The notes under the pieces were generated by a model. The model had not been told where the DNA came from. It saw nothing but the letters and a program-made list of their open reading frames with translations, and did no database searches. Below, piece by piece: positions 44,501 through 52,042 of a stretch of DNA of 64,000 nucleotides. The stretch covers positions 1 to 64,000 of IMG/VR virus record IMGVR_UViG_3300012000_002412; one strand, written 5' to 3'. The translations under genes were made by a program, and so were the position numbers. Source of the stretch: a virus. Each line of letters begins with the position of its first letter. Position 1 is the first letter of the stretch.

Positions 44501-46756
44501 GTTGTTTGATACATAGTTTGATACATATATTTTGCCACCATATTTATCCCAGGTCGCCCCATACGGGTTTGTTCCAACCGAAACTGTTGAACTTATGGTC
44601 AGTGTATTTATATCTACTTTTGCGATAAAATCTGGACCAACTCCAGTGACCCAAAGATTTCCGTTATCAGAATCTATTGTAAACTGTCTTGGGGTAGCTA
44701 TTGATATAGAAGAGGTAATTGAAAGTGAGTTGTTGTTAATTACACTTACCGAAGCTCCAATTTGATTGGAAACAAACGTTAAGCCGTTACTATTGTCGAC
44801 AATTACACCGGTAGGAAAGTTTCCAACTGAAATTGTAGCCGTGACTGCTTTTGTAACCGTATCAATAACCGAAACATTGTCTGAGTTTTGGTTTGCTACA
44901 AACATCTGATTATTTACTGAGTCCCAACTTATTGATATTGGATAGTTACCAACTGATACAGTGGCTACTATTTGTAAAGTGTCTGAGTTGAATATAGATA
45001 AATTATTTGAAAGTGCGTTTGTGACCCAAATTAAATTATTATATCCATCATATTCAACGCCAATAGGTCTATTTCCGCAATTTAGCGTAGAAAATGTATC
45101 TTTTGCTATAGCATCAGTAATATAAACAGATGATGTTGAAGATAAATTTTGTGAAGATTTCCATTTAGGAACATAATTAGTTGATCCAGAACCTGTTGCA
45201 GACAAAGACAAAACATTCCAAATTGAAGCTGTTCCTAAATCGACATATCTTTTTGATACAAGTGAGTAGGTTACAAATGTCGATTCAAAAGAATTTGAGT
45301 ATTGCAAACCAAGTGAATCCCCTGTATCAATATAGGCCGAATTGGCAGTCAAATCAAATTGACCAGGGGCTTCTATTTGTATGTTATTTCCTTGTAAATA
45401 AACATAAGCTTGAGAAAGTGCTCCTGAATCGGTCGATATCAAAACGTCGTCTGATGTGCTTGAAAAGTCCAAGTCTAATTGACCGCCTCCATTGTTGGAT
45501 TTTATAACCGTTCCGGTTCCCATAATAATATCTTTCACACCAGAGTCATTTCCTGATGTTAAGACAGTAGATAAATTCGGATTGGATAAAATACTTGTAA
45601 CATAATTTTTATCTACTAATGAATGTGTTGAGAAATTTAGAGAATAATCATCTGTGTATTCTAACCCTTTAAATGTTGATATTGGGCCTGATATTTTAGC
45701 TGTTCCAATTTCAGCATTAAGATTCAATTTAATCGTATCATAAGTCGTATCGGGGTCAGATGAGCTAATCGTTAAATCACTTTTATCCATTATTAGCGAA
45801 GAGTATTCAACCCAAGCAAATGTGGGTCCTTTAGTATTTGAAATTACAATAATCGAATTGGTTCCAGAACCAGGATCAGAGTTAACACCTATGTCTATCA
45901 GCTCCCTGTATTGTTTAGGTGAAAGTGGAAAGAGTAGCGGATTCCAATCAGTTCCTAAAACAACCCAAGCTTTGTCGTAATTAAACATATTTCGGTCTAA
46001 AATCGTTAAGCCATTACCTTCACTTAGTGTAAACATCGTGTCTGAACCAGTTGATCTAATCGAGTTATTCACACCAAAATATAAGTCTGGAACATAAACT
46101 GAATTAGACTGAGACGCTACAATGTTATCTCCACCTAATATTACCGTATTTGAAACACCTGGATATATTTTTGAGTTTTTTGTTCCAATTAATACAGCTG
46201 ATTTGTCACTATTACCCGTTGATGCGGTAAGTGATGTGTTATCCATGACTTTAATTTCGTCTATTTGTGAATAATTAAGTGTAGAATCAACTCCAATTGA
46301 AATCCAGCCACCTGGATTTAAATTGTAGATAGAAATGTTATTTCCACTGCCTCCAAAATTAATAGCCGATTTATATGCTTTTGAGAAGAGATTAACCACA
46401 GAATTCTGTAAAAGTAAACCAGATTCACCAAGTGCGCTATTATCGGTTGATAATAAAATGGAATTTGTCAAACCTAAATAATCTAATTCAATTTTTCCAC
46501 CCCCGTTAGAACTTTTCAAATAGGTTTGCGTTCCAAAAATAATATTTTGATTCGATGTGTTGTTTCCAATTGATAGAATATCACTAAGTGAGTATGTGCC
46601 TAAGTTTCCTGCTGTTGGTCCTCCTCCAACAAGTGTTATGTTTCCAGAAGAATCTTTTTGTTTAAGTATTCCATCTACATCATAACCTAATAACCATCCT
46701 GAAGGCGTAGCGGAAGTAGCAAATGAAAAGGACGAACCAAATGATATATAACTCAT
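41516..46756 (-). CDS. Giant tail fibre with YVTN propeller and collagen-like repeats
   Basis: 1746 residues in clear modules. The N-terminal 540 residues are beta-rich with two similar halves (SLSDILSIGN... and SNPNLSTVLTSGND...). A seven-bladed YVTN-type propeller spans ~550-850 (repeats of V-S-V-I-D-T...ATVSVGN-x-P). A jelly-roll-like segment follows. Collagen-like GTSGTSG/GSSGVSG runs (~1045-1220) are interrupted by a CBM5/12-like module (~1120-1165). Tandem YG[LV]Y repeats follow (~1450-1635), and the tip ends TGSQAEAIVGPTEGLLVY ... WWGYNGATWSKL, of the type found in Bacteroidota phage fibres. Most likely the main receptor-binding fibre. Confidence 0.82.
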   Translation of the reverse strand: MSYISFGSSFSFATSATPSGWLLGYDVDGILKQKDSSGNITLVGGGPTAGNLGTYSLSDILSIGNNTSNQNIIFGTQTYLKSSNGGGKIELDYLGLTNSILLSTDNSALGESGLLLQNSVVNLFSKAYKSAINFGGSGNNISIYNLNPGGWISIGVDSTLNYSQIDEIKVMDNTSLTASTGNSDKSAVLIGTKNSKIYPGVSNTVILGGDNIVASQSNSVYVPDLYFGVNNSIRSTGSDTMFTLSEGNGLTILDRNMFNYDKAWVVLGTDWNPLLFPLSPKQYRELIDIGVNSDPGSGTNSIIVISNTKGPTFAWVEYSSLIMDKSDLTISSSDPDTTYDTIKLNLNAEIGTAKISGPISTFKGLEYTDDYSLNFSTHSLVDKNYVTSILSNPNLSTVLTSGNDSGVKDIIMGTGTVIKSNNGGGQLDLDFSSTSDDVLISTDSGALSQAYVYLQGNNIQIEAPGQFDLTANSAYIDTGDSLGLQYSNSFESTFVTYSLVSKRYVDLGTASIWNVLSLSATGSGSTNYVPKWKSSQNLSSTSSVYITDAIAKDTFSTLNCGNRPIGVEYDGYNNLIWVTNALSNNLSIFNSDTLQIVATVSVGNYPISISWDSVNNQMFVANQNSDNVSVIDTVTKAVTATISVGNFPTGVIVDNSNGLTFVSNQIGASVSVINNNSLSITSSISIATPRQFTIDSDNGNLWVTGVGPDFIAKVDINTLTISSTVSVGTNPYGATWDKYGGKIYVSNYVSNNVSVIDTTSDTIVATVSVGNNPDGVLYDGVNKRVYVACSGSGVVSVIDTLSDTVISSILVNNSPKEFAYDLKNSRVAVSNSTVNTLQLIETIDKQDFVGINTHLPTSKLDVRGRITTEELRISTGAVNGYILVSDDAGIASWTSSNFTFSSTSGTSGTSPAINTQMNWSNSNNSYQQLTIFGVTANGSMIGATGGFYFTPQSTGDVWVSYQFSGEPQDDAIIQLRYGTGTAPQDGDPTSGAPTSEKALKYIGGDAMEINTIISGLTASTQYWFALSIKPSSVASIYFIYDYINASAIELSGAAGATGNSGTSGTSGLSGTSGVNGTSGISGSSGSSGVSGSSGSSGVSGSSGSSGSSGTSATSGTSGSSFAWKNSWSPFTTYNINDVVEYVGSSYICLANGTNGTPPPPLNSSWALVSQAGTSGSSGTSGVNGTSGINGTSGISGTSGTSGIGSSGTSGTSGVLSLSGTTDNGLITLDGSAPNGTVESNLTFDGNTLSVFGGLVVSGGFTVSGSSTVINTTNLSVQDPIILLASTQSGTPTLDSGIFISRGSGQTQSLIWDESDDVFAFIKTNDSSSVIGNVAIDSYSDLRVANLSVEGFKLTATPSNGYFLQSDASGNGSWVQLSSIQGSGTSSYLPKWSSATGLTNSLIYDNGSRVSIGTTSANTESVFHIRTSTQGRRNFYIQDTANNTSSAFNQSYGLYTDMSNSGTSSYGVYNQVTGSTVNNYGIYNYISSSTNSYGLYNSLSSTGTKYGLYNSSQATGVVYGVYNTFVSNSGTKYGSYTFLGEGGSPTNTTTTYGSYTLIHSGQNTYGQYIYTSPGLPNSNNRGQYIRMSTTASNWGQQIWIDGPGSGTGSYIQVSGTGSLNYGVYIDSYSASTNYGLVVNKGTSIFNESSLDNDFKIKGITNSNLFFVDASNDNIGIGTSTPNASAILHISSTTSGFLPPVMTGSQAEAIVGPTEGLLVYANAGDGALITQKGWWGYNGATWSKLNNF
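41860..42410 (-). repeat. Tandem YG[LV]Y repeats in the fibre
   Basis: About ten units of 14-20 residues, each with Y-G-[LVIS]-Y followed by a Ser/Thr/Gly-rich stretch (YGLYTDMSNSG, YGVYNQVTGS, YGIYNYISSS, YGLYNSLSST). The spacing suggests a triple beta-helix near the fibre tip; fold inferred. Confidence 0.65.
43090..43620 (-). repeat. Collagen-like GTSGTSG coding repeats
   Basis: Gly-x-x triplets (GTS, GSS, GVS, GIS, GVN) are encoded by low-complexity DNA with near-identical 15-27 bp units. A non-collagen module (about 43235-43400) interrupts them. Long open frames on the opposite strand, rich in P-E-V-P, are shadows of this repeat. Confidence 0.85.
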
Positions 46757-46779
46757 TAAAATGATTTTATTTTTATGGT

Positions 46780-46788
46780 GTATATATT
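46780..46788 (-). promoter_or_regulatory. AATATATAC promoter-like word before the giant fibre gene
   Basis: On the minus strand AATATATAC lies 23 bp before the fibre start codon, in the gap between two divergent genes. Same word and similar spacing as at 35755 and 20329. Confidence 0.45.
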
Positions 46789-46841
46789 ATTTATTAAACT
46801 CTTATTTGATAAACTTATTTCAAAAATTATATTATAATCGT

Positions 46842-47450
46842 ATGGTAGAAGAAGTGGAACCCAATCAATTACTCATCAAATATTATCAGCTCTCAAAAAC
46901 ACAGTGGACTGAATTCGACTCATCAAAAGATAATTTTTTAGCAAATGAAGAGTGGCACTATGTTATGTCAAATATCGAACAAAATATTTTTTTACTTCAA
47001 AGATTAGATGAAAGGGGTCTTTTATTAGAAAATAATCAAATTTGTGATTGTGGGATAGGACTGGGAGTTGCCTTATTTGATATTTACCTACAGTCTAAAT
47101 TATTTAATGATGGAAAAAAGTTCTTCTTTACCGGAATTGAAAAAGAAAAAACTTATTTAGATTTTCTAAAAAATAAATTATTAGATTTTTGGCAAAATAA
47201 TTTAACTGTTGTAGACGGTGATATTATGGATTTTGATTATTCTAATTTTAATATTGTTTATTGTTTTACCCCTTTCAAGACTCTTGAAAAATTAAGAAAG
47301 TTTTACCAAAAGGTTATTGAAGAAATATCTTCTGGAGCATTGCTTATCGAAAATAAAAATGCTGGTATTGGTATGCATGGTATATTGACCGAGTTGTCGG
47401 GTGTCAAAAAAGTTGAAATTGATGATATTGTGGTTTTTCAAAAAATTTAA
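46842..47450 (+). CDS. SAM-dependent methyltransferase-like protein (copy 2)
   Basis: 202 residues from the ATG at 46842 (MVEEVEPNQLL). A longer frame from 46761 exists, but its extra 27 residues are hydrophobic and AT-rich, cover the fibre gene promoter region and have no match in the paralogue. Motif I is ICDCGIGLGVALFDIYLQSK, then FTGIEKEK, VDGDIMDFDY and IVYCFTPF. It is clearly paralogous to 16488-17084 and has the same neighbours: divergent giant fibre gene and a 4-bp convergent overlap. Substrate unknown. Confidence 0.6.
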   Translation: MVEEVEPNQLLIKYYQLSKTQWTEFDSSKDNFLANEEWHYVMSNIEQNIFLLQRLDERGLLLENNQICDCGIGLGVALFDIYLQSKLFNDGKKFFFTGIEKEKTYLDFLKNKLLDFWQNNLTVVDGDIMDFDYSNFNIVYCFTPFKTLEKLRKFYQKVIEEISSGALLIENKNAGIGMHGILTELSGVKKVEIDDIVVFQKI

Positions 47451-47812
47451 TATTTTGGAATTTTCATATCAGAAGTAATTTCAACTTTGAAGCCAAATCC
47501 AGAATCTTCGTCCTGTGAATATTTAATCTCTGAATCGTAACCGCGAGAGCCATCAAAAGTGACCGGCTTTGGTCCGTTGATTCTTTGCTGTTGTTTTAGA
47601 ATTAAATCTCTTCTTTTATCTTCTTCTACTTTCAACATTTCTTCAAAGGTTAAATTTTGATCTTGTGTCGGTTGTTCGACTATTGGTAATGAAGAAAATT
47701 GTTGAGGTTGATGTCCATACTTTCTAAGCAACTGCTCTGCTTCCCATCCGGTGACTTCTCTTTCAGATTCTACTTGTTGTTGGTCAATAATTGTTGTCTG
47801 TGGTCTTTGCAT
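47447..47812 (-). CDS. Hypothetical protein, Gln-rich
   Basis: 121 residues, hydrophilic and Gln/Glu/Arg-rich, probably largely disordered at its N-terminus, with a helical central segment (TFEEMLKVEEDKRRDLILKQ) and a beta C-terminus ending KVEITSDMKIPKY. No family recognised. It is 12 bp downstream of the next minus-strand gene, so probably cotranscribed with it. Confidence 0.55.
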   Translation of the reverse strand: MQRPQTTIIDQQQVESEREVTGWEAEQLLRKYGHQPQQFSSLPIVEQPTQDQNLTFEEMLKVEEDKRRDLILKQQQRINGPKPVTFDGSRGYDSEIKYSQDEDSGFGFKVEITSDMKIPKY

Positions 47813-47824
47813 GATTTTTAAATT

Positions 47825-48268
47825 TTATTTTATAATTAGTATTATGATATCAATTTCTTCTCTTCTATTAGCTTTTATTATAAAATCAGACTTCCAATCA
47901 AATACATCTTTTATTCTATTTAAAGCCACTTCTATGTCATTATATAACTCAGTCAATTTATCATTTTTCATTCTTAAAAATTCTAGATCAGTTTTAACTT
48001 TTCCGATATAAAGATTTGAACTAATAGGTTGTGAAAAAGATAATTTTTTACCCAATTCTATATGTAGTTTTAAGACCATCACGTCACCGATTGATAGGTT
48101 TTTACTAGTTTCTAAGTCGTGTAAAGTTTGAGCAATCTCGACTGGACTATCAATTTCTACTAAATCATCAACTTCAAAGTTTGGATTTTCACAAATATCT
48201 AAAAAGCAATCCCCTACATATTTGATTGTTTTTTCGTTATTTTCAAATATCTTTCTTAAATATTTCAT
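47825..48268 (-). CDS. Unknown protein with capsid-targeting-like N-terminus
   Basis: 147 residues. The start MKYLRKIFENNEK matches the shared leader (I-F-E then N). The rest is an acidic, mainly helical domain (VDDLVEIDSPVEIAQTLHDLE, then LKMKNDKLTELYNDIEVALNRIKD-like helices). No family recognised. It is divergent from another leader-bearing gene, with a TTAATATATATTAA palindrome between them. Confidence 0.58.
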   Translation of the reverse strand: MKYLRKIFENNEKTIKYVGDCFLDICENPNFEVDDLVEIDSPVEIAQTLHDLETSKNLSIGDVMVLKLHIELGKKLSFSQPISSNLYIGKVKTDLEFLRMKNDKLTELYNDIEVALNRIKDVFDWKSDFIIKANRREEIDIIILIIK

Positions 48269-48270
48269 AT

Positions 48271-48284
48271 TTAATATATATTAA
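48271..48284. promoter_or_regulatory. Palindromic TTAATATATATTAA between divergent cargo genes
   Basis: A perfect 14-bp palindrome lies 2 bp from one start codon and 11 bp from the other. It contains the AATATATA word on both strands, so one element could serve both genes or bind a dimeric regulator. Role inferred. Confidence 0.4.
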
Positions 48285-48295
48285 AACTAAGAGAT

Positions 48296-48886
48296 ATGAA
48301 ATATTTAAAGAGATTTAATGAAAGACTTTACATTTATGATCCGGCCTGGGAATCTTTTCTGCCAAATCAAATAATAGTTATTAAAGGCCAATATAATGAA
48401 ATTCAAAGAGTCCGCTATACTCGAGGAAATATTATGTTAAATAGCGATATGATACAAATAACCTACTATTTTGAAGGTGAGGGGGCTCCTGATACACTTG
48501 AAATTGATATCTATATGGCACAGTATGACACTGAAAAATCATATGCTGATTCAACAACCGTGGTTAGTTCTGGATCTTTGAGTTATGAAAATGAGGATCT
48601 TACAAAAAATAAAAATTTAAGATTAGATGTTGACATCACTTTTGGTGATGAAATGGCTTGTGAGTTTACTATTGATGAAAAAAGCGGAGTTAATTGTTTT
48701 CAACAAACCAGTTATGGTTCAAAGTTTGACCCAAGTAATACTCTATTTGCTTTTGAAGATTCAAATGTGCGACAACTTGTAGCGTTTTTTAATAGATTTG
48801 GATTTAGATTAAGTGGTAGAAAAACACCTACTACCGACTTAGGTAATTTAGAGATTGAAGATTTTAATTTTCTAAGAAATATTTAA
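48296..48886 (+). CDS. Unknown protein with capsid-targeting-like N-terminus; paralogue of the N-terminal domain at 53305
   Basis: 196 residues. Leader MKYLKRFNER (F-N-E then R). The body shares an ordered set of motifs with residues ~35-215 of the protein at 53305: a W-x-x-F-L-P start, LEIDI, LDVDITFGDEMACEFTI (against LVDITYGDHMACEFSI), a Y/G-x-K-[FY]-D stretch and a helix AFFNRF/KFFNAF followed by F-L near the end. It is a domain of unknown function with an invariant-looking G-D-x-M-A-C-E-F core. The strongest single-protein evidence that the leader is modular. Confidence 0.65.
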   Translation: MKYLKRFNERLYIYDPAWESFLPNQIIVIKGQYNEIQRVRYTRGNIMLNSDMIQITYYFEGEGAPDTLEIDIYMAQYDTEKSYADSTTVVSSGSLSYENEDLTKNKNLRLDVDITFGDEMACEFTIDEKSGVNCFQQTSYGSKFDPSNTLFAFEDSNVRQLVAFFNRFGFRLSGRKTPTTDLGNLEIEDFNFLRNI

Positions 48887-48949
48887 TTTATCCGATTTGA
48901 TTACTGGGAATGTCCATACATTTATATATATCTTAAAAAATATAAATCA

Positions 48950-49132
48950 ATGGCATCAAAAGATAAAATGTTCGCAATCAGAGTATCGGAAAAATTATTA
49001 GAAGAATATAAGCAATTTTGTGATGAGAATTCCATGAATGCTTCAAAAAGACTGAGGAGATTTATGGAACAGGATATAGAAATTTGGAAAAAGAAGAAAA
49101 TTCAAAAGGATTCTGGAACTCAAAACTCTTAA
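48950..49132 (+). CDS. Ribbon-helix-helix-type small DNA-binding protein
   Basis: 60 residues. FAIRVSEKLLEEYKQFCDEN followed by NASKRLRRFMEQDIEIWKK fits a ribbon-helix-helix fold (basic strand, two helices) as in CopG/Arc-type repressors. It may regulate nearby phage genes. TTTATATATATC lies about 17 bp upstream. No operator can be assigned. Confidence 0.6.
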   Translation: MASKDKMFAIRVSEKLLEEYKQFCDENSMNASKRLRRFMEQDIEIWKKKKIQKDSGTQNS

Positions 49133-49133
49133 A

Positions 49134-51926
49134 TCACTCAAAAAGCGGAAATTTAGGTAAATAAATCCTAGTAGTTGCATTATCTGCAAAAATTAAATAT
49201 TTAGAGTCATCTCCGATAATATATTGATTCAAAATTTTGTTGTGTGTTGTTTCTGGTATAATATCGTTAAATAGACGAATGTTAGTCATTTTCATATCAG
49301 AAGCTAAAATTTCTGGAGCAAATCCATCTACTTCAAATGAAATGGTCGAAATCGATTGAGTATTATCATAGACTTTTCTTAAAGTTGTAAAGAATAACGT
49401 TGATGCTTGTTCTTCTTCTTCTACGTCTCTTTTGTAAATCCACTGTGAAACTTGGCTATTTCTTTGGTCTATGTTTATTACATAGCAATACCAAGTCTCT
49501 TCTGATAATGCGGTGGTGTCACCTGTTGGAGACGATTTTAAGTTCCAGGTGTAAACGTCATTTTCCATTTGTAGGTTTATTTGATCATTTATTAAATTCA
49601 CTTTCCACCCTTTTATATTTAGTCTGTCAAAAAAGTGAAATAGATTATACGATTCATCTTGGATATAATTATTTAAATTAAACCAACAATAAAAGCCAAA
49701 ATTGCTGGTTGAATTGAATACCGTTTTTAAGTTTTTATACCTTACCGCAACATCACCAAACTTTACTGATGATAAATCGTAATGAGATTTTGAAATAATT
49801 GTAGATGAATTCTCAATTAGTTCTTTACTAATTTCTGCTAAGTATTCCAACCTTATTGGTTCTCTTGTAAGAGGCTGATTTTGATTTTTATTAGCAATTG
49901 CGTCTTTTTGTTCTGTAATTTCTGGTGAAAATAACTCATCAATAGTTGTATTTTTAGTAAGGTTACTAACAGTATTTTTGATGTTGTTGTCTGCGTAGTC
50001 GATGTTTGCTGTTCTGTTGTATTTTTTCAGCACCAATTTGTAATAAACAGCCGCGTTGTTAAAATTTCTAAATTGTTGAGCGTGATCTACAGAATACATC
50101 CTATTTAAGTCGCAAAAATAGAGAAAATCTTCTTTTGCTGGTCTTCTTTGTGGACCAAATAATTCTTTAAACTGTTGTTTTGTTACATGAACTTGGAATG
50201 TTTCAAATAAATTCAAGTCAAATTGATTCATAACAATCTGCGAGTCTGGAAATTGATTATTATCCACCGATATTTTTAATTCACCTTCGCAAACAACATT
50301 AAACAACTGATATTCGTTTATAATATGATCGGTTCCTTTTTTATCTGGGTCGGTGGCAAAATAGATAACACGGTGTCCAAATATCATCTGGGAATCATTA
50401 GACAACTTTTGTAGAAGATTCATAGCCTGACTCTGTTGATAAGGGTTGTATAAACCGGCTTTTTCATCGGTTGTCATTTGTGGAAGTGAACTAATATTTG
50501 GGTCACAACCTGGTCCACCCTGACCGCCGGTTTGATTAAGCGTTGTGTTTGGTATAAATACTCCGTTTTGGTCATAAGTTCCCATTATATTTGATTGGCA
50601 ACATTGTCTTATACCAAAAAGATTTGTTTTTTTATAGTCTTCTGTGACGTTTTGAAAATCACCTATTAAATTTATGTCCTGAATACTGACAGGGATTTGC
50701 GAATTATTTTCGATTAAATACTCTATTTGAAAAAATCTGATAGGATTTATTCTAATAGTTGTGATGTGTTGTTTATCAAAAGGTTCCCATTTTGACCAAC
50801 TTTTAGAGTTGTCTTGAGAATACCTGTATGATACTTTACAACCCTCTGGTATGCCAGTTGATGATATAATTTCTGTGTCAAATATTTTAAAAACTTTATA
50901 GATAAAGGGTGGTTTTATCACAATTGATTTATCTTTTTGCACCAAAGTGGTAACCCCATCTTCTTCTTGAATTTCTCTTTCAAGTTGGCCTTCTATTTTA
51001 TATTCAATTAGTCTAATAATGCCTATATCAGATGTTCCTTTTCTTATCCATTTTATTTCAAGATAAAACGGATCAAGTGGATCAATTTTTGGAAAGTCAT
51101 CAAAATTTGTCTTTATGGTTGTCCATTCTGTCCATGATAGACTATCTCTTGAGATTCTATAATAAGGTATTAAATATCTTTCTTGGTTGATGCCTAGTGT
51201 ATCATAATTAAAAGATTTTAAGTTTTTAACAAATTGTTGTTCCGGAAAGCTTAAAACAAATTCTTGACCCGGGCTTGTAAAAATTGGAGGAGAATTTAAG
51301 TCTTGGTATGCGCAGTCTACTGAAATTTCTATGTTGTCGATTTTAGCGCTATCTCCAAATTGGACACCTTTATTATTATTCCAACCAAAAGCTATCTTTC
51401 TCGATTGAGTAGCCGTAGAGAAGTTTAGATTTGACGACAATTTTATTTTTTTCCAGCCAACATTCGAAAATTCCTCTAAGTGACCAGAAATAAATTTTCC
51501 TGGTAGCAAATTATAATCAGAGGGTAGATTGAAAACCCTAACTTTATCATAAAATGAATCACCGCCTACTTTTAAATCAAATGTCAGGTCTATCTTTTTT
51601 GAATACGGTGGTAGATTAATATCTCTGTAAAACCAACTTACTGAACTTGTTTTCCCATAAGTGGCACTTAGTCCGCCATTTGATGAAATATAAGCTCCAA
51701 ATTGCGATTGACCAGTGGCTCCTGTCACTCCTACAAACCATTGACTAGTGGTGTCATTTACAACTGTCCAACCATTAGCTTGGAATCCAGCAGTTCCTGA
51801 AATCGGTGAACTCTCAAAACCACCATCTTCTGATGGTAGTACAAGTGGGATAGTTGTAATCTTATTTACGTCAAATTTGTTTGAAAATGTAATTATACCC
51901 GTTGTCAAATCTTGAGAAATATCCAT
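49134..51926 (-). CDS. Virion protein with lectin-like C-terminus
   Basis: 930 residues. The N-terminal ~200 residues are beta-rich (SQFGAYISSNGG, YKVRVFNL-like strands with Trp), consistent with a carbohydrate-binding sandwich. A central part contains CCQSN and GGQGGPGCDP. Residues ~720-900 look like a concanavalin/laminin-G-like domain (FGFYCWFNLNN...FHFFDRLNIKGWKVNLINDQINLQMEN). Probably a tail or baseplate protein that contacts the cell surface. The start lies 2 bp from a TTTATATATTAA word. Function by composition; the lectin-like call is tentative. Confidence 0.62.
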   Translation of the reverse strand: MDISQDLTTGIITFSNKFDVNKITTIPLVLPSEDGGFESSPISGTAGFQANGWTVVNDTTSQWFVGVTGATGQSQFGAYISSNGGLSATYGKTSSVSWFYRDINLPPYSKKIDLTFDLKVGGDSFYDKVRVFNLPSDYNLLPGKFISGHLEEFSNVGWKKIKLSSNLNFSTATQSRKIAFGWNNNKGVQFGDSAKIDNIEISVDCAYQDLNSPPIFTSPGQEFVLSFPEQQFVKNLKSFNYDTLGINQERYLIPYYRISRDSLSWTEWTTIKTNFDDFPKIDPLDPFYLEIKWIRKGTSDIGIIRLIEYKIEGQLEREIQEEDGVTTLVQKDKSIVIKPPFIYKVFKIFDTEIISSTGIPEGCKVSYRYSQDNSKSWSKWEPFDKQHITTIRINPIRFFQIEYLIENNSQIPVSIQDINLIGDFQNVTEDYKKTNLFGIRQCCQSNIMGTYDQNGVFIPNTTLNQTGGQGGPGCDPNISSLPQMTTDEKAGLYNPYQQSQAMNLLQKLSNDSQMIFGHRVIYFATDPDKKGTDHIINEYQLFNVVCEGELKISVDNNQFPDSQIVMNQFDLNLFETFQVHVTKQQFKELFGPQRRPAKEDFLYFCDLNRMYSVDHAQQFRNFNNAAVYYKLVLKKYNRTANIDYADNNIKNTVSNLTKNTTIDELFSPEITEQKDAIANKNQNQPLTREPIRLEYLAEISKELIENSSTIISKSHYDLSSVKFGDVAVRYKNLKTVFNSTSNFGFYCWFNLNNYIQDESYNLFHFFDRLNIKGWKVNLINDQINLQMENDVYTWNLKSSPTGDTTALSEETWYCYVINIDQRNSQVSQWIYKRDVEEEEQASTLFFTTLRKVYDNTQSISTISFEVDGFAPEILASDMKMTNIRLFNDIIPETTHNKILNQYIIGDDSKYLIFADNATTRIYLPKFPLFE

Positions 51927-51972
51927 ACGTTTATATATTAAAAATATTTATTTACAATAATTTCAATCAAAA

Positions 51973-52004
51973 TTTGTTATATTGTTAATAAGTTTGTATC
52001 TTTG
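51973..52004 (+). promoter_or_regulatory. Bacteroidota-type promoter TTTG-N20-TATCTTTG
   Basis: TTTG at 51973-51976, a 20-bp spacer and TATCTTTG at 51997-52004. It is located to drive the M20-like peptidase gene at 52043, with a leader of about 30 nt. Confidence 0.62.
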
Positions 52005-52042
52005 TAAAAATGATATTAAAGTATATCTAAAAAAATTGAAAT

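Noticed and set aside
46761-46841. N-terminal extension of the second methyltransferase-like gene, possibly a membrane anchor
   Set aside because: It covers the fibre gene's upstream region, is AT-rich by chance and has no counterpart in the paralogue, whose length matches the start at 46842.
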